Shown here: positions 42,141 to 48,804 of the stretch, in pieces | Layout: every line of letters begins with the position of its first letter | Numbering within the stretch: the first letter of the stretch is position 1 | Source: Clostridia bacterium | GTDB lineage: Bacteria > Bacillota > Clostridia > Oscillospirales > Acutalibacteraceae | NCBI GenBank assembly: GCA_017554405.1 | Contig: JAFZIK010000039.1 | Coordinates: forward strand, 1-63,764 | Direction of reading: 5' to 3' | DNA length: 63,764 bases | Position numbers and translations under genes: made by a program | Notes under the pieces: model-generated | What the model was told of the DNA's origin: nothing | What the model saw: the letters and a program-made list of their open reading frames with translations, nothing else | The model's database searches: none

Positions 42141-42180
42141 AATAGGCACCTCTTTCGTGCAAGAATATTTATATGCGTAA

Positions 42181-42209
42181 TATTATATCATAGGTGATGC
42201 TGTCATTCA
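42181..42209 (-). promoter_or_regulatory. Promoter of the XRE-hsd operon
   Basis: Minus strand: TTGAAT (complement of 42204-42209), a 17-base spacer, TATAAT (complement of 42181-42186), about 40 bases before the XRE start. Confidence 0.7.
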
Positions 42210-42342
42210 AGCCATTTCAATAAAAAAATTAGCGAAAGCAAAATTTTTGACTGTAATTAAAAAATGAATCGTCGATTTGAAACCTTAAATTTCAAAGTGA
42301 CGATTATTATTTTGCAAACGACTTATTTTTATTTCTAGAATA

Positions 42343-42813
42343 TTATTTTTGGCGGACAGGAACCGAGTGATAAACCTTGCCGTGGCACACTTCATAACCG
42401 AGATTAAAAAAGAAAACGACGAAGCGGATTATTTCATCAACGCTTTCGTCCTGCCAGCGCTCAAAGTGATGGGTAAGAGAGAAGTAATCATTAATTGCTG
42501 ATTTACAAGAATCTTTAAGAATCTCGGCGGCTTTGGGTCTACCTTCACCGACCAACAGACCTTCAACTTGCGAAAAATTTGACGATGCGTGATAGGTCAT
42601 ATTGTAAAATATATCTCTTTGTGATTCCAGTAAAACCCTTAGCAAATATCCTGCCGTGAAAGATTGCCGCAAAAGCTCGGGTGTTTCCAAGTTTTCAAAA
42701 TAACAGTTTGATAAGATAATCGTAAAAAATGATTTACTAAGGCATTCGGCAGGGAGTGAGTCTGGCAACTGGATGTTCAGATTTTTGAAAAGGTCGGTAT
42801 GCTGGTCGGTCAT
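42343..42813 (-). CDS. Hypothetical protein, 156 residues
   Basis: I do not recognise the family. It is soluble and helical, with patterns FTAGYLLRVLLESQRDIFYN (about 50-69) and FERWQDESVDEIIRFVVFFFNLGYE (about 116-140, interrupted here for length). It ends VYHSVPVRQK. It lies alone on the minus strand between the XRE gene and the putative replication region of the element. GGAG lies before the ATG. Confidence 0.55.
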   Translation of the reverse strand: MTDQHTDLFKNLNIQLPDSLPAECLSKSFFTIILSNCYFENLETPELLRQSFTAGYLLRVLLESQRDIFYNMTYHASSNFSQVEGLLVGEGRPKAAEILKDSCKSAINDYFSLTHHFERWQDESVDEIIRFVVFFFNLGYEVCHGKVYHSVPVRQK

Positions 42814-43130
42814 AAGTAAAATGCTCCTTTATTTTTTGGAGTCATGGTAGCGTACTTGAAGCGGAAATTCAAGGCCTGCTTACAAAATGACCCACCAATT
42901 TTTTTATTCTAAAAAATAGTCGCTTGGACGATTGCCGTAATCTCAAGACGATTTAGAATTCTGCTCAAACGATTTTTGACCGATATGGTATATGTACATC
43001 CCCCAAAAGAGCCTGTTTTTATACCGATTTTTAAAAAAGCATATCATGGAGGATGACGATTTTAAAAACAGTTTTCTCGGGTTAATTTTCTGTAAGTGAG
43101 TCGTTGGGTATGTGTTATAGTATGTATATA

Positions 43131-43164
43131 TATGTCCATAATTAGACACATATTTATGTCCATA
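43131..43164. repeat. TATGTCCATA repeats in a gene-free stretch, possible iterons
   Basis: The 526-base gap 42814-43339 has no convincing gene. It holds two TATGTCCATA copies (43131-43140, 43155-43164; start-to-start 24 bases, about two helical turns) and partial copies (ACCATA at 43171-43176, ACCATAT at 43183-43189, TGTCCAT at 43309-43316) upstream of the replication-protein gene. A replication origin or operator is a reasonable guess. Confidence 0.45.
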
Positions 43165-43339
43165 TTTTCGACCATACAAACAACCATATTTACAATAGTA
43201 ATTTGACGGGCGAATTGCTCGTCTTAATTTTATACATTAAAACAATCTAAAAAATACTTCGAAATCTACTTGATTTTTTTCAATTCATCTCTTATACTTT
43301 CGACACTTTTGTCCATTTTTGTATACTGGGGGTTAATCC

Positions 43340-44422
43340 ATGAAAAGTCTCGTACGGCCTGACGTCAGTATAGATACTATATCGCTTTGTTGGTATAACT
43401 TTGATTCGGGGTTTGATTTGTCAAATTGGAAATACTGTCCGAAAAAAAGTGAAAAGCAATACGATTCTTTCCTATATTACAAGGACTCTGTTACACTGAT
43501 ATACATACCTGCCATACATTTGCTTATGGCATCGTTTTCGGCCAGCAAAGTCGCAAACGGTAGCAACGCACTTCCTTACCGATTTGAGCAGTATAATGGT
43601 GTTCGTGAAAAAGTTGAAGAAATAATACGGATGGCTGCTGGTCAGCAACTTAAAATAGCGGATTCCTTTGTTTCGAGGCTGGATGTTTATAAGCAATTCA
43701 CTTTCAAAACAAGAGCCGAGGCAGCACAAATGATTTCCTGGATGCAGAAGCAGCCGAACCAAGGCAAAAGCGTAAAAACCATATACTCAGACAACGGAGA
43801 TTACAGAAGATTCAAAAATGGGCTGGTATTAAAGGCATACATCAAAAGTGACGACCCACGGCTTCTTAAAGACGAACAAGAAAGATTAAAGCCAACTGTT
43901 CGCATTGAAGTTGAGTGCCGCAAAACCGCGAGAAGAAAAACGCTTGGTAAAATGGTGAGCGCCGAAGGCGTTCTCCGTTATCCCGCAAGTTGGGTTGGTT
44001 TGTTTAATTATACTCTCGATAAGTTTAGACTCACGGGAAAAGTTTTGACGAAAAATAATTTTAAGAAAAGAACAAAAGAAATATTAAAAAAAGAATATCC
44101 AAAGTCGCGCCCGTCAACAATCAATAAATACTTACGAATCTTGTGTTCAGCAACCGATTCCGACAAAAAGAAAAAAGTCGAACTAATAAACAAAATTTCA
44201 AAGCACGGGATTTGCCCGTTTTGTGCTCCTAATGAATATGTTTTGTCAGCAAAAAGCACCGTAAGTCCTCAACAGCAAAAAACAATAGAACTTTTCAGAC
44301 AATGCATTGCTACAAAAAGAGAAAGGAATGATAACAAATGTTCTATTTTGGCGTATCCGTTACACTTTATTTCAATCCCTTCGACAAAAGTTATAAAACC
44401 TGCGATTTTCGATTCTTCGTAG
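43340..44422 (+). CDS. Replication initiator-like protein (Phage_X / rolling-circle type)
   Basis: A 360-residue protein with an N-terminal DTISLCWYNFD strand, a central SFVSRLDVYKQFTFKTRAEAA segment (shown in part), the phrase IYSDNGDYRRFKNGLVLKAY and KPTVRIEVECRKTARRKTLG, arranged as in phage/plasmid replication proteins of the II/X family. No signature tyrosine pair can be assigned with certainty. The C-terminus carries a CPFC pair. It would allow replication of the excised circle. GGGGG at 43328-43332 is the only ribosome-binding-like sequence. Confidence 0.6.
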   Translation: MKSLVRPDVSIDTISLCWYNFDSGFDLSNWKYCPKKSEKQYDSFLYYKDSVTLIYIPAIHLLMASFSASKVANGSNALPYRFEQYNGVREKVEEIIRMAAGQQLKIADSFVSRLDVYKQFTFKTRAEAAQMISWMQKQPNQGKSVKTIYSDNGDYRRFKNGLVLKAYIKSDDPRLLKDEQERLKPTVRIEVECRKTARRKTLGKMVSAEGVLRYPASWVGLFNYTLDKFRLTGKVLTKNNFKKRTKEILKKEYPKSRPSTINKYLRILCSATDSDKKKKVELINKISKHGICPFCAPNEYVLSAKSTVSPQQQKTIELFRQCIATKRERNDNKCSILAYPLHFISIPSTKVIKPAIFDSS

Positions 44423-44657
44423 CACTAATAGATAACATATGTCTTTTTACTCTTTTTAAGATTAAGAGGAAAAAGTCCATAAACTATTTTTTCGACCATG
44501 TGTGATTCTGTATTTGAAAATGAAATCAGGTATGGTCTTTTGGTCGTTATGTAGGTCGGTTTCTCTTTGTTTTCTTGACATTTTATAAAATAGAAACTAT
44601 TATTTCACTGTCAGTCCGTGGGACTGCCTCAGAGTAAATATATAAAATGGATGCAAG

Positions 44658-44683
44658 ACCGCTCCCGTTTGGGGGCGGTTTTG
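44658..44683 (+). terminator. Terminator downstream of the replication gene
   Basis: 9-bp stem ACCGCTCCC (44658-44666) with GGGGGCGGT (44671-44679, one G-T pair), loop GTTT, then TTTGC and TTTTCT. It lies about 235 bases after the stop; the sequence between contains no gene I can support. Confidence 0.7.
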
Positions 44684-44927
44684 CTTTTCTATCACAAAAC
44701 ATCAAAAATCCCCTGTAAAACTGCACATGTTCAAAGCTCGGTTTTTGTGCGAAAAATAGAAAATGAAGAAAAAACAAAGAATTTTCTTTCACTTTTTTAA
44801 GAATTAAAAGTGCCAATTTGAACGCTCAAATTTCATATCTAAAGCTTTAGTTCAAAAAAGGTTCAAAAGTGGCTTAAAAAGCCCGTTTTTGCGCGATTTT
44901 TTCTACTATAGAAACGGGGTCAAGCGT

Positions 44928-44956
44928 TTGCAATGCTGGAAAAAATGTGTTATAAT
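44928..44956 (+). promoter_or_regulatory. Promoter of the excisionase-integrase operon
   Basis: TTGCAA at 44928-44933, a 17-base spacer, TATAAT at 44951-44956. The 174-base leader to the xis ATG contains a six-codon open frame at 44994-45014 (MITKTR) and an attenuator-like terminator. Confidence 0.8.
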
Positions 44957-45045
44957 GAGGGCACTTCACAAGAACTGGTGAAGATAAAAGGAGATGATAA
45001 CCAAAACACGTTAATTGATGCTTTTTCAATTTAATATGTTAATGG

Positions 45046-45099
45046 ACCTGTCGCATTAGTCTCCTTATAATTTATGACTTTTTGTGCGACGGGTTTTTT
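45046..45099 (+). terminator. Attenuator-like terminator in the xis-int leader
   Basis: Stem 45046-45055 with 45085-45094 (CCTGTCGCA with TGCGACGGG, one G-T pair) and a 29-base AT-rich loop, followed by a T-run to 45099 and then, 32 bases on, the xis ATG. A terminator between promoter and gene means that integrase expression is probably limited by attenuation. Confidence 0.7.
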
Positions 45100-45130
45100 A
45101 TATCTAAAAATATGAAAGGAGATTTTTACT

Positions 45131-45382
45131 ATGGACACTAAGAAAAAAACAGTTGTATACGATGTTGAAGACATTATGGAACTACTCGATATTGGGCATT
45201 CAAGGGCATATGCCCTAATGAAGGCGAAGGGGTTTCCTTCCATTAAAATCGGAAGGCAGTTTAAGGTCCCACGCGCTGCTTTTGAGCGCTGGCTTGAAGT
45301 AAGCGCAAGCGGTCAGGAGGAGTATCTATCTGATAAATACACTTCCGCATATGATGCGATTCTGAACGCACGGGCGAGCTAA
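45131..45382 (+). CDS. Excisionase-like helix-turn-helix protein
   Basis: An 83-residue protein with the excisionase/HTH_17 fold: YDVEDIMELLDIGHSRAYAL, then FPSIKIGRQFKVPRAAFERW, ending in a short polar tail. Such proteins bend DNA at the attachment sites and bias the integrase toward excision. AAAGGAG at 45115-45121 precedes the ATG. The integrase gene follows after 16 bases. Confidence 0.85.
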   Translation: MDTKKKTVVYDVEDIMELLDIGHSRAYALMKAKGFPSIKIGRQFKVPRAAFERWLEVSASGQEEYLSDKYTSAYDAILNARAS

Positions 45383-45398
45383 GAAAGGAGGTTTTTAT

Positions 45399-46766
45399 AT
45401 GCCAAAAATTACAAAACGAGGAAGCAAATACTATTTTCGATTTTTCGAAAAAAAGGGAGAGATGCCAACGGGTTTCTCCTTTGATACAAAGAAGGATGCG
45501 GAAAAAAAGCTCCGCGAACTCGAATATCGAAAGGAGCACGGCACATTAATACCAACATCAACAAGGACGGTCTCGGAACTCCTTACAAAGTTTTGTGAAG
45601 AGTATGGAGGCGAAAAATGGTCGGCATCCATGCATTCTTCACAAACGGCGCTTATCGCGAATTATATTAATCCGCTTATTGGAAATTGGCGCATTCAAGA
45701 CATTACAACCGATAGGGCAAATTCTTACGTTCGAGCTTTGAAAAAGGTTCACACCGTTGAGTCAAAATTCTATAAACCGCGTAGTGAATTTGTAACGGAT
45801 GCGACACGGCAAAAAATCGTAAAATTGCTCCGAACGGCATTTCGCTATGCGGTGAAATTGGAATTGCTTGAAAAAAACGTCTTCACTAAGATAGATTTAC
45901 CTAAATATAGTGAAACGACGCGAAGAGCAGTAACAGTTGCTGAGTACCATAGCATGGTCAATTACTGTAACAATGAAGAAAACCGATTTTTGATGATAGC
46001 AATAGAACTTGCCGTTTTTTGCTCGTGCAGAGTAGGAGAAATAACGGGACTTTCGTGGGGAAATGTCCATTTAGATGGAAGCAATCCTTTTGTCGATATT
46101 AAGCAATCCCTTGCGCGAGAATCACGAGTGTCTCTTTCTGCTTCAAACATTACAAACACTTATTTTGCATTTCCGACAATGGAAGACAGTCGCACGCAAC
46201 TCGTTTTAAAACAACCTAAAACGGCTTCTTCGGTTCGTAGAATTTTTATACCAAAACAGTTGGTTAAAATTCTTATGACTTGGAAGGAAGAACAGGAAAA
46301 GCACAGAGCAAATCTCGGCAGTGTTTACCATGATTATAATCTGGTGATTGCTCAACAAAACGGTGACCCTGTCGATGCTAATCTCATTGCAAAGCGATTA
46401 AAAAAGGTATGTAATGAACTTGCCATTGAGAATGTTACTTTCCACTGCCTTAGGCACACAAGTGCCAGCTTAAAATTGAAGCTGTCGGGTGGGAATTATA
46501 AGGCGGTTCAAGCCGACACTGGTCATGCCACAACACAGATGTTGCTCGACAGATACGCTCATGTTTTTGAGGAAGACCGCATTGAAAATGCGCAAAAGTT
46601 GGGTGATGCTCTGTTTTCCGAAGAAAAAACAGAAGATGTTGATTTGCAGATTAAAGCACTTCTTAGGAATAAAACCCTTTTGTCGCGATTACTTGAAAAA
46701 CTGCAAGAAGAAGGTATTAAAAATGAACCCTGCACAAAAAGCCAAAAATCCTGCACAGCTGGTTGA
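45399..46766 (+). CDS. int: Tyrosine-type integrase
   Basis: A 455-residue site-specific recombinase. The N-terminal arm-binding domain (about 1-60, with KYYFRFFEKKGE) is followed by the SAM-like core-binding domain (about 65-165) and the catalytic domain with R211 (CSCRVGEITGL), H349-x-x-R352 (HCLRHTSA), the later H in TGHATT and the nucleophile Y386 (LDRYAHVF). The 3' end overlaps the first arm-type repeats. Its position next to the tRNA at the right end and the shared att core make it the enzyme that integrated this element. Confidence 0.95.
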   Translation: MPKITKRGSKYYFRFFEKKGEMPTGFSFDTKKDAEKKLRELEYRKEHGTLIPTSTRTVSELLTKFCEEYGGEKWSASMHSSQTALIANYINPLIGNWRIQDITTDRANSYVRALKKVHTVESKFYKPRSEFVTDATRQKIVKLLRTAFRYAVKLELLEKNVFTKIDLPKYSETTRRAVTVAEYHSMVNYCNNEENRFLMIAIELAVFCSCRVGEITGLSWGNVHLDGSNPFVDIKQSLARESRVSLSASNITNTYFAFPTMEDSRTQLVLKQPKTASSVRRIFIPKQLVKILMTWKEEQEKHRANLGSVYHDYNLVIAQQNGDPVDANLIAKRLKKVCNELAIENVTFHCLRHTSASLKLKLSGGNYKAVQADTGHATTQMLLDRYAHVFEEDRIENAQKLGDALFSEEKTEDVDLQIKALLRNKTLLSRLLEKLQEEGIKNEPCTKSQKSCTAG

Positions 46767-46845
46767 GAAAATGCGAAAATCCTGCACAGCAAATTTTAGT
46801 GATGATTATCGCAGAATCCTGCACAAATTAAAAATCCTGCACAAA
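46728..46845 (+). repeat. Arm-type integrase sites, right cluster
   Basis: Five copies of (T/C)CCTGCACA(A/G)(A/C): 46728-46738, 46749-46759, 46780-46790, 46817-46827 and 46835-46845, all in the same orientation as the pair at 29804-29825. The first and second lie inside the integrase coding end (SCTAG tail). They are presumed binding sites of the integrase N-terminal domain. Confidence 0.75.
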
Positions 46846-46848
46846 AAG

Positions 46849-46892
46849 ATAAATGGCTTACTCACAAGAAACCTTGTGTTTAAGCCATTTAT
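46849..46892 (-). terminator. Terminator of the element-borne tRNA
   Basis: Perfect 12-bp outer stem (46849-46860 with 46881-46892) and an inner CACAAG/CTTGTG stem; on the minus strand it is followed by CTTTTT. It directly abuts the CCA end of the tRNA. Confidence 0.8.
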
Positions 46893-46968
46893 GGCGTTCC
46901 CGAGAGGATTCGAACCTCCGACCCCTCGCTTAGGAGGCGAGTGCTCTATCCAGCTGAGCTACGGAAAC
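46892..46968 (-). tRNA. tRNA-Arg (anticodon CCT), carried by the element
   Basis: A 77-base gene: acceptor GTTTCCG/CGGGAAC, D-arm GCTC...GAGC, anticodon stem CTCGC/GCGAG with loop CTCCTAA (anticodon CCT at 46934-46932), T-arm GGAGG-TTCGAAT-CCTCT, encoded CCA. It reads AGG codons. It differs from the reconstructed host copy at about a dozen positions, mostly compensating pairs in the anticodon and T stems. It lies inside the element, 27 bases downstream of the cut host tRNA 5' half, and is followed by its own terminator. Confidence 0.93.
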
Positions 46969-46995
46969 ATATTCAGTTTGGCGGAAGGTCAGCAA

Positions 46996-47038
46996 CCGCT
47001 TAGGAGGCGGACGCTCTATCCGGCTGAGCTACGGAAAC
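46996..47038 (-). pseudogene. tRNA-Arg(CCT) 5' half, right end of the element (attR)
   Basis: The minus strand from 47038 reads acceptor GTTTCCG, a full D-arm, anticodon stem TCCGC, loop CTCCTAA and GCGG, then leaves tRNA sequence: no T-arm and no CCA follow. The 11-base core 46996-47006 is the same as 29656-29666, where the missing 3' half continues. It is the 5' part of the tRNA gene into which the element inserted. Confidence 0.9.
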
Positions 47039-47060
47039 GAATAAACACGTGTGCCCGTTA

Positions 47061-47089
47061 ATTTTAGCTTATATGCCTGCAAATGTCAA
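47061..47089 (-). promoter_or_regulatory. Host promoter of tRNA-Arg, now reading into the element
   Basis: Minus strand: TTGACA (complement of 47084-47089), a 17-base spacer, TAAAAT (complement of 47061-47066), about 23 bases before the tRNA 5' end at 47038. It lies on the chromosome side of the att core and now transcribes the broken 5' half followed by the element tRNA. Confidence 0.75.
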
Positions 47090-47097
47090 CATCAACT

Positions 47098-47126
47098 TGC
47101 TTTTTTGCCGGTTTTTTAGTATAATT
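47098..47126 (+). promoter_or_regulatory. Promoter of mnmA
   Basis: TTGCTT at 47098-47103, a 17-base spacer, TATAAT at 47121-47126, about 40 bases before the mnmA ATG. It is divergent from and close to the tRNA promoter. Confidence 0.75.
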
Positions 47127-47165
47127 ATCAAAACCGTTATTTGAAACGGTAAGGAGGGGACGGGC

Positions 47166-48224
47166 ATGCAAAAGGCGCTGATTGCCATGAGCGGCGGTGT
47201 GGATTCATCGGTTGCGGCGTATCTTACAAAGCAGGCGGGGTATGACTGCATCGGCGTTACCATGCGGCTTTTTGACGGCGAGAACATTGCGGGCGATAAG
47301 ACCTGCTGTTCGGAAGACGACGTACTTGATGCCAAAAGTGTTGCGCGCAGGCTCGGCATCCCTCATCATACCTTCAATTTTAAAAGCGATTTTGAAAAAT
47401 CGGTAATTGAACCCTTTGTCGCCGAATATGAGCGGGGCGCCACCCCTAACCCGTGTATTGAATGCAACCGACACCTTAAATTTGCGGCTTTATACGAACG
47501 GGCAAAGGCGCTTGGCTGTGAATATATCGTGACCGGTCACTACGCACGCATAGTAAGAGCGGGCGAAAAATACCTGCTTTGCCGCGCAAAAAACACAGAA
47601 AAAGATCAAAGCTACGTGCTTTATTCGCTTACTCAGGAACAGCTTACGCATACCCTTTTTCCGCTCGGCGAGATCTCTAAAGAGCAGACCCGCGCTATCG
47701 CTGCCGAGCAGGGCTTTATAAGTGCGCATAAACCCGAAAGCCAGGATATATGTTTTATACCGGACGGCGATTACGCGGCGTTCATCCGCCGCCGCACCGG
47801 GCGCGATTACCCCGAGGGCGATTTTGTTGATACCGCCGGCAATGTTTTAGGCAGGCATAAGGGAATTATAGAGTATACGGTAGGTCAGCGAAAAGGACTT
47901 GGCATAGCCCTCGGCGCGCCGGCATACGTTAAGGAGATCGACACCGCAAACAACCGCGTGGTGCTCTGTAAGAACGAAGAACTTTTTACAAGCGAGCTTA
48001 ACGCAAAAGATTTTAACTGGATATCCGGCGACCTGCCGACCGGTGAAGTAAACTGTATGGCGGCGGTGCGCTACCGCGGCGCTCTTAAACCCGCTATCGC
48101 CATACCCACAGGCGAAGATACCGTAGCCGTTCGGTTTTTATCCCCTCAGCGCGCCGTTACCCCCGGTCAGGCGGTAGTGCTTTATGACGGCGACACCGTG
48201 CTTGGCGGCGGAACGATAGATTAG
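47166..48224 (+). CDS. mnmA: tRNA 2-thiouridylase MnmA
   Basis: A 352-residue enzyme that puts sulfur on U34 of tRNA-Lys, -Glu and -Gln. The PP-loop SGGVDSS is at residues 9-15, the catalytic cysteine in NPCIECN near 97 and its partner cysteine in SQDICFIPDG near 194. The C-terminal beta-barrel is complete. AAGGAGGGG at 47150-47158 precedes the ATG. It stands alone between the tRNA locus and a repeat-rich gap. Its placement beside a tRNA gene may be chance. Confidence 0.96.
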   Translation: MQKALIAMSGGVDSSVAAYLTKQAGYDCIGVTMRLFDGENIAGDKTCCSEDDVLDAKSVARRLGIPHHTFNFKSDFEKSVIEPFVAEYERGATPNPCIECNRHLKFAALYERAKALGCEYIVTGHYARIVRAGEKYLLCRAKNTEKDQSYVLYSLTQEQLTHTLFPLGEISKEQTRAIAAEQGFISAHKPESQDICFIPDGDYAAFIRRRTGRDYPEGDFVDTAGNVLGRHKGIIEYTVGQRKGLGIALGAPAYVKEIDTANNRVVLCKNEELFTSELNAKDFNWISGDLPTGEVNCMAAVRYRGALKPAIAIPTGEDTVAVRFLSPQRAVTPGQAVVLYDGDTVLGGGTID

Positions 48225-48256
48225 GTAATAAGTAATATGTAATAGGTAAGAAGTAG

Positions 48257-48275
48257 GGGCGGATATCATCCGCCC
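48257..48275 (+). terminator. Hairpin after mnmA, possible terminator
   Basis: 8-bp stem GGGCGGAT (48257-48264) with ATCCGCCC (48268-48275) and a three-base loop, followed by GCTTTAAAA. The T-run is weak. Confidence 0.5.
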
Positions 48276-48283
48276 GCTTTAAA

Positions 48284-48356
48284 ATGAAATGCCTCACGGC
48301 ACGAAATGCGCGGTGCGCGTGAAATGGCTTACGCCGTGAAATGCCCTTCGGGCATT
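48284..48356. repeat. Array of GAAATG-joined hairpins
   Basis: Four small palindromes in a row, each preceded by GAAATG or TGAAATG: TGCC/GGCA, GCGC/GCGC, GGC/GCC and TGCCC/GGGCA. The plan (fixed joint, variable palindrome) is the same as in the ATGATG array at 29411-29588, with another joint. Confidence 0.65.
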
Positions 48357-48369
48357 ACTGGGCTGTCGG

Positions 48370-48510
48370 GGTCGCCAGCCCCTACAATGTGCGGTCAATT
48401 TAATTGGTGTTTTGTAGGGAACGGCGACCCGACGTTCCGCGCGGCGAAGCCGCATTATATAAAGGTTCCTATTGGCTGACATCTGATATCTGTCATCTGC
48501 TGTCTGATAA
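48370..48510. repeat. Dispersed repeat with large inverted structure and ATCTGATATCTG unit
   Basis: An outer stem GGTCGCC (48370-48376)/GGCGACC (48423-48429) and inner CCTACA (48381-48386)/TGTAGG (48413-48418) form a large hairpin. Then comes a GCGGC-gaa-GCCGC palindrome with ATTATATAA tail (48440-48460), and TCTGATATCTGTCATCTG at 48482-48499, as in the cluster at 8499-8700. The 326-base gap 48225-48550 holds these repeats and terminators but no gene. Confidence 0.6.
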
Positions 48511-48513
48511 AAA

Positions 48514-48539
48514 TACCCCCGACCAAACGGTCGGGGGTA
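48514..48539 (-). terminator. Terminator of the ferredoxin gene
   Basis: Perfect 11-bp stem TACCCCCGACC (48514-48524) with GGTCGGGGGTA (48529-48539). On the minus strand it is followed by TTTTTAT. Confidence 0.85.
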
Positions 48540-48550
48540 AATCTATGTAA

Positions 48551-48721
48551 TTATTCCTCGGATATTGCTTCTACCGGGCAACCTGCCGCGCAAGCGCCGC
48601 AGCTGATGCATTTATCTGCATCGATCTCGTAGTGAGCATCGCCTTCGGCTATTGCCTCGCAGGGACAACCTGCCGCGCAAGCACCGCAGCTGATGCATTC
48701 ATCTGAAATTTTGTAAGCCAT
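48551..48721 (-). CDS. 2[4Fe-4S] ferredoxin
   Basis: A 56-residue protein with two identical cluster motifs CISCGACAAGCP (residues 9-20 and 38-49), the clostridial ferredoxin pattern CxxCxxCxxxCP twice. It is a low-potential electron carrier for enzymes such as pyruvate:ferredoxin oxidoreductase and hydrogenase, in line with an anaerobe. The ATG is at 48721 and the stop at 48551; the gene is monocistronic with a strong terminator. The near-identical halves show its internal duplication. Confidence 0.95.
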   Translation of the reverse strand: MAYKISDECISCGACAAGCPCEAIAEGDAHYEIDADKCISCGACAAGCPVEAISEE

Positions 48722-48804
48722 TATTTACACCTGCCTTATAACACATAAATCAAGCGTTATTTCGCTCTTTAAGTATTTTAACAACAAATAGGCAAAAAAG
48801 CAAG

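Larger units (their letters stand above)
29656..46995 (+). mobile_element. 17.3-kb integrative element inserted in tRNA-Arg(CCT)
   Basis: The boundaries are the two copies of the 11-bp core CCGCTTAGGAG (29656-29666 and 46996-47006), each continuing into one half of the same tRNA gene. The integrase gene lies at the right end with its excisionase; TCCTGCACAAA arm-site repeats lie at both ends. Cargo includes an AAA ATPase, a serine resolvase, a MazF-like toxin, a type I restriction operon and a replication initiator. No relaxase, type IV secretion or phage structural gene is visible, so it is best called an integrative (perhaps mobilisable or satellite-like) element. It also carries its own intact tRNA-Arg(CCT). 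Confidence 0.9.

Noticed and set aside
42943..43179. 78-codon minus-strand open frame
   Set aside because: Tyrosine- and lysine-rich translation of AT-rich repeats, overlapping the TATGTCCATA repeats; no ribosome-binding site.
44583..44816. 77-codon minus-strand open frame
   Set aside because: Crosses the terminator at 44658-44679 and has no recognisable pattern.
29656..46995. Integrative conjugative element or prophage
   Set aside because: No relaxase, coupling protein, type IV secretion, capsid, terminase or lysis genes are seen; only integration, replication and cargo functions.
46978..47038. A second functional tRNA-Arg at the right end
   Set aside because: It has an acceptor 5' strand, D-arm and anticodon arm, but no T-arm, matching acceptor strand or CCA; it is the cut 5' half.
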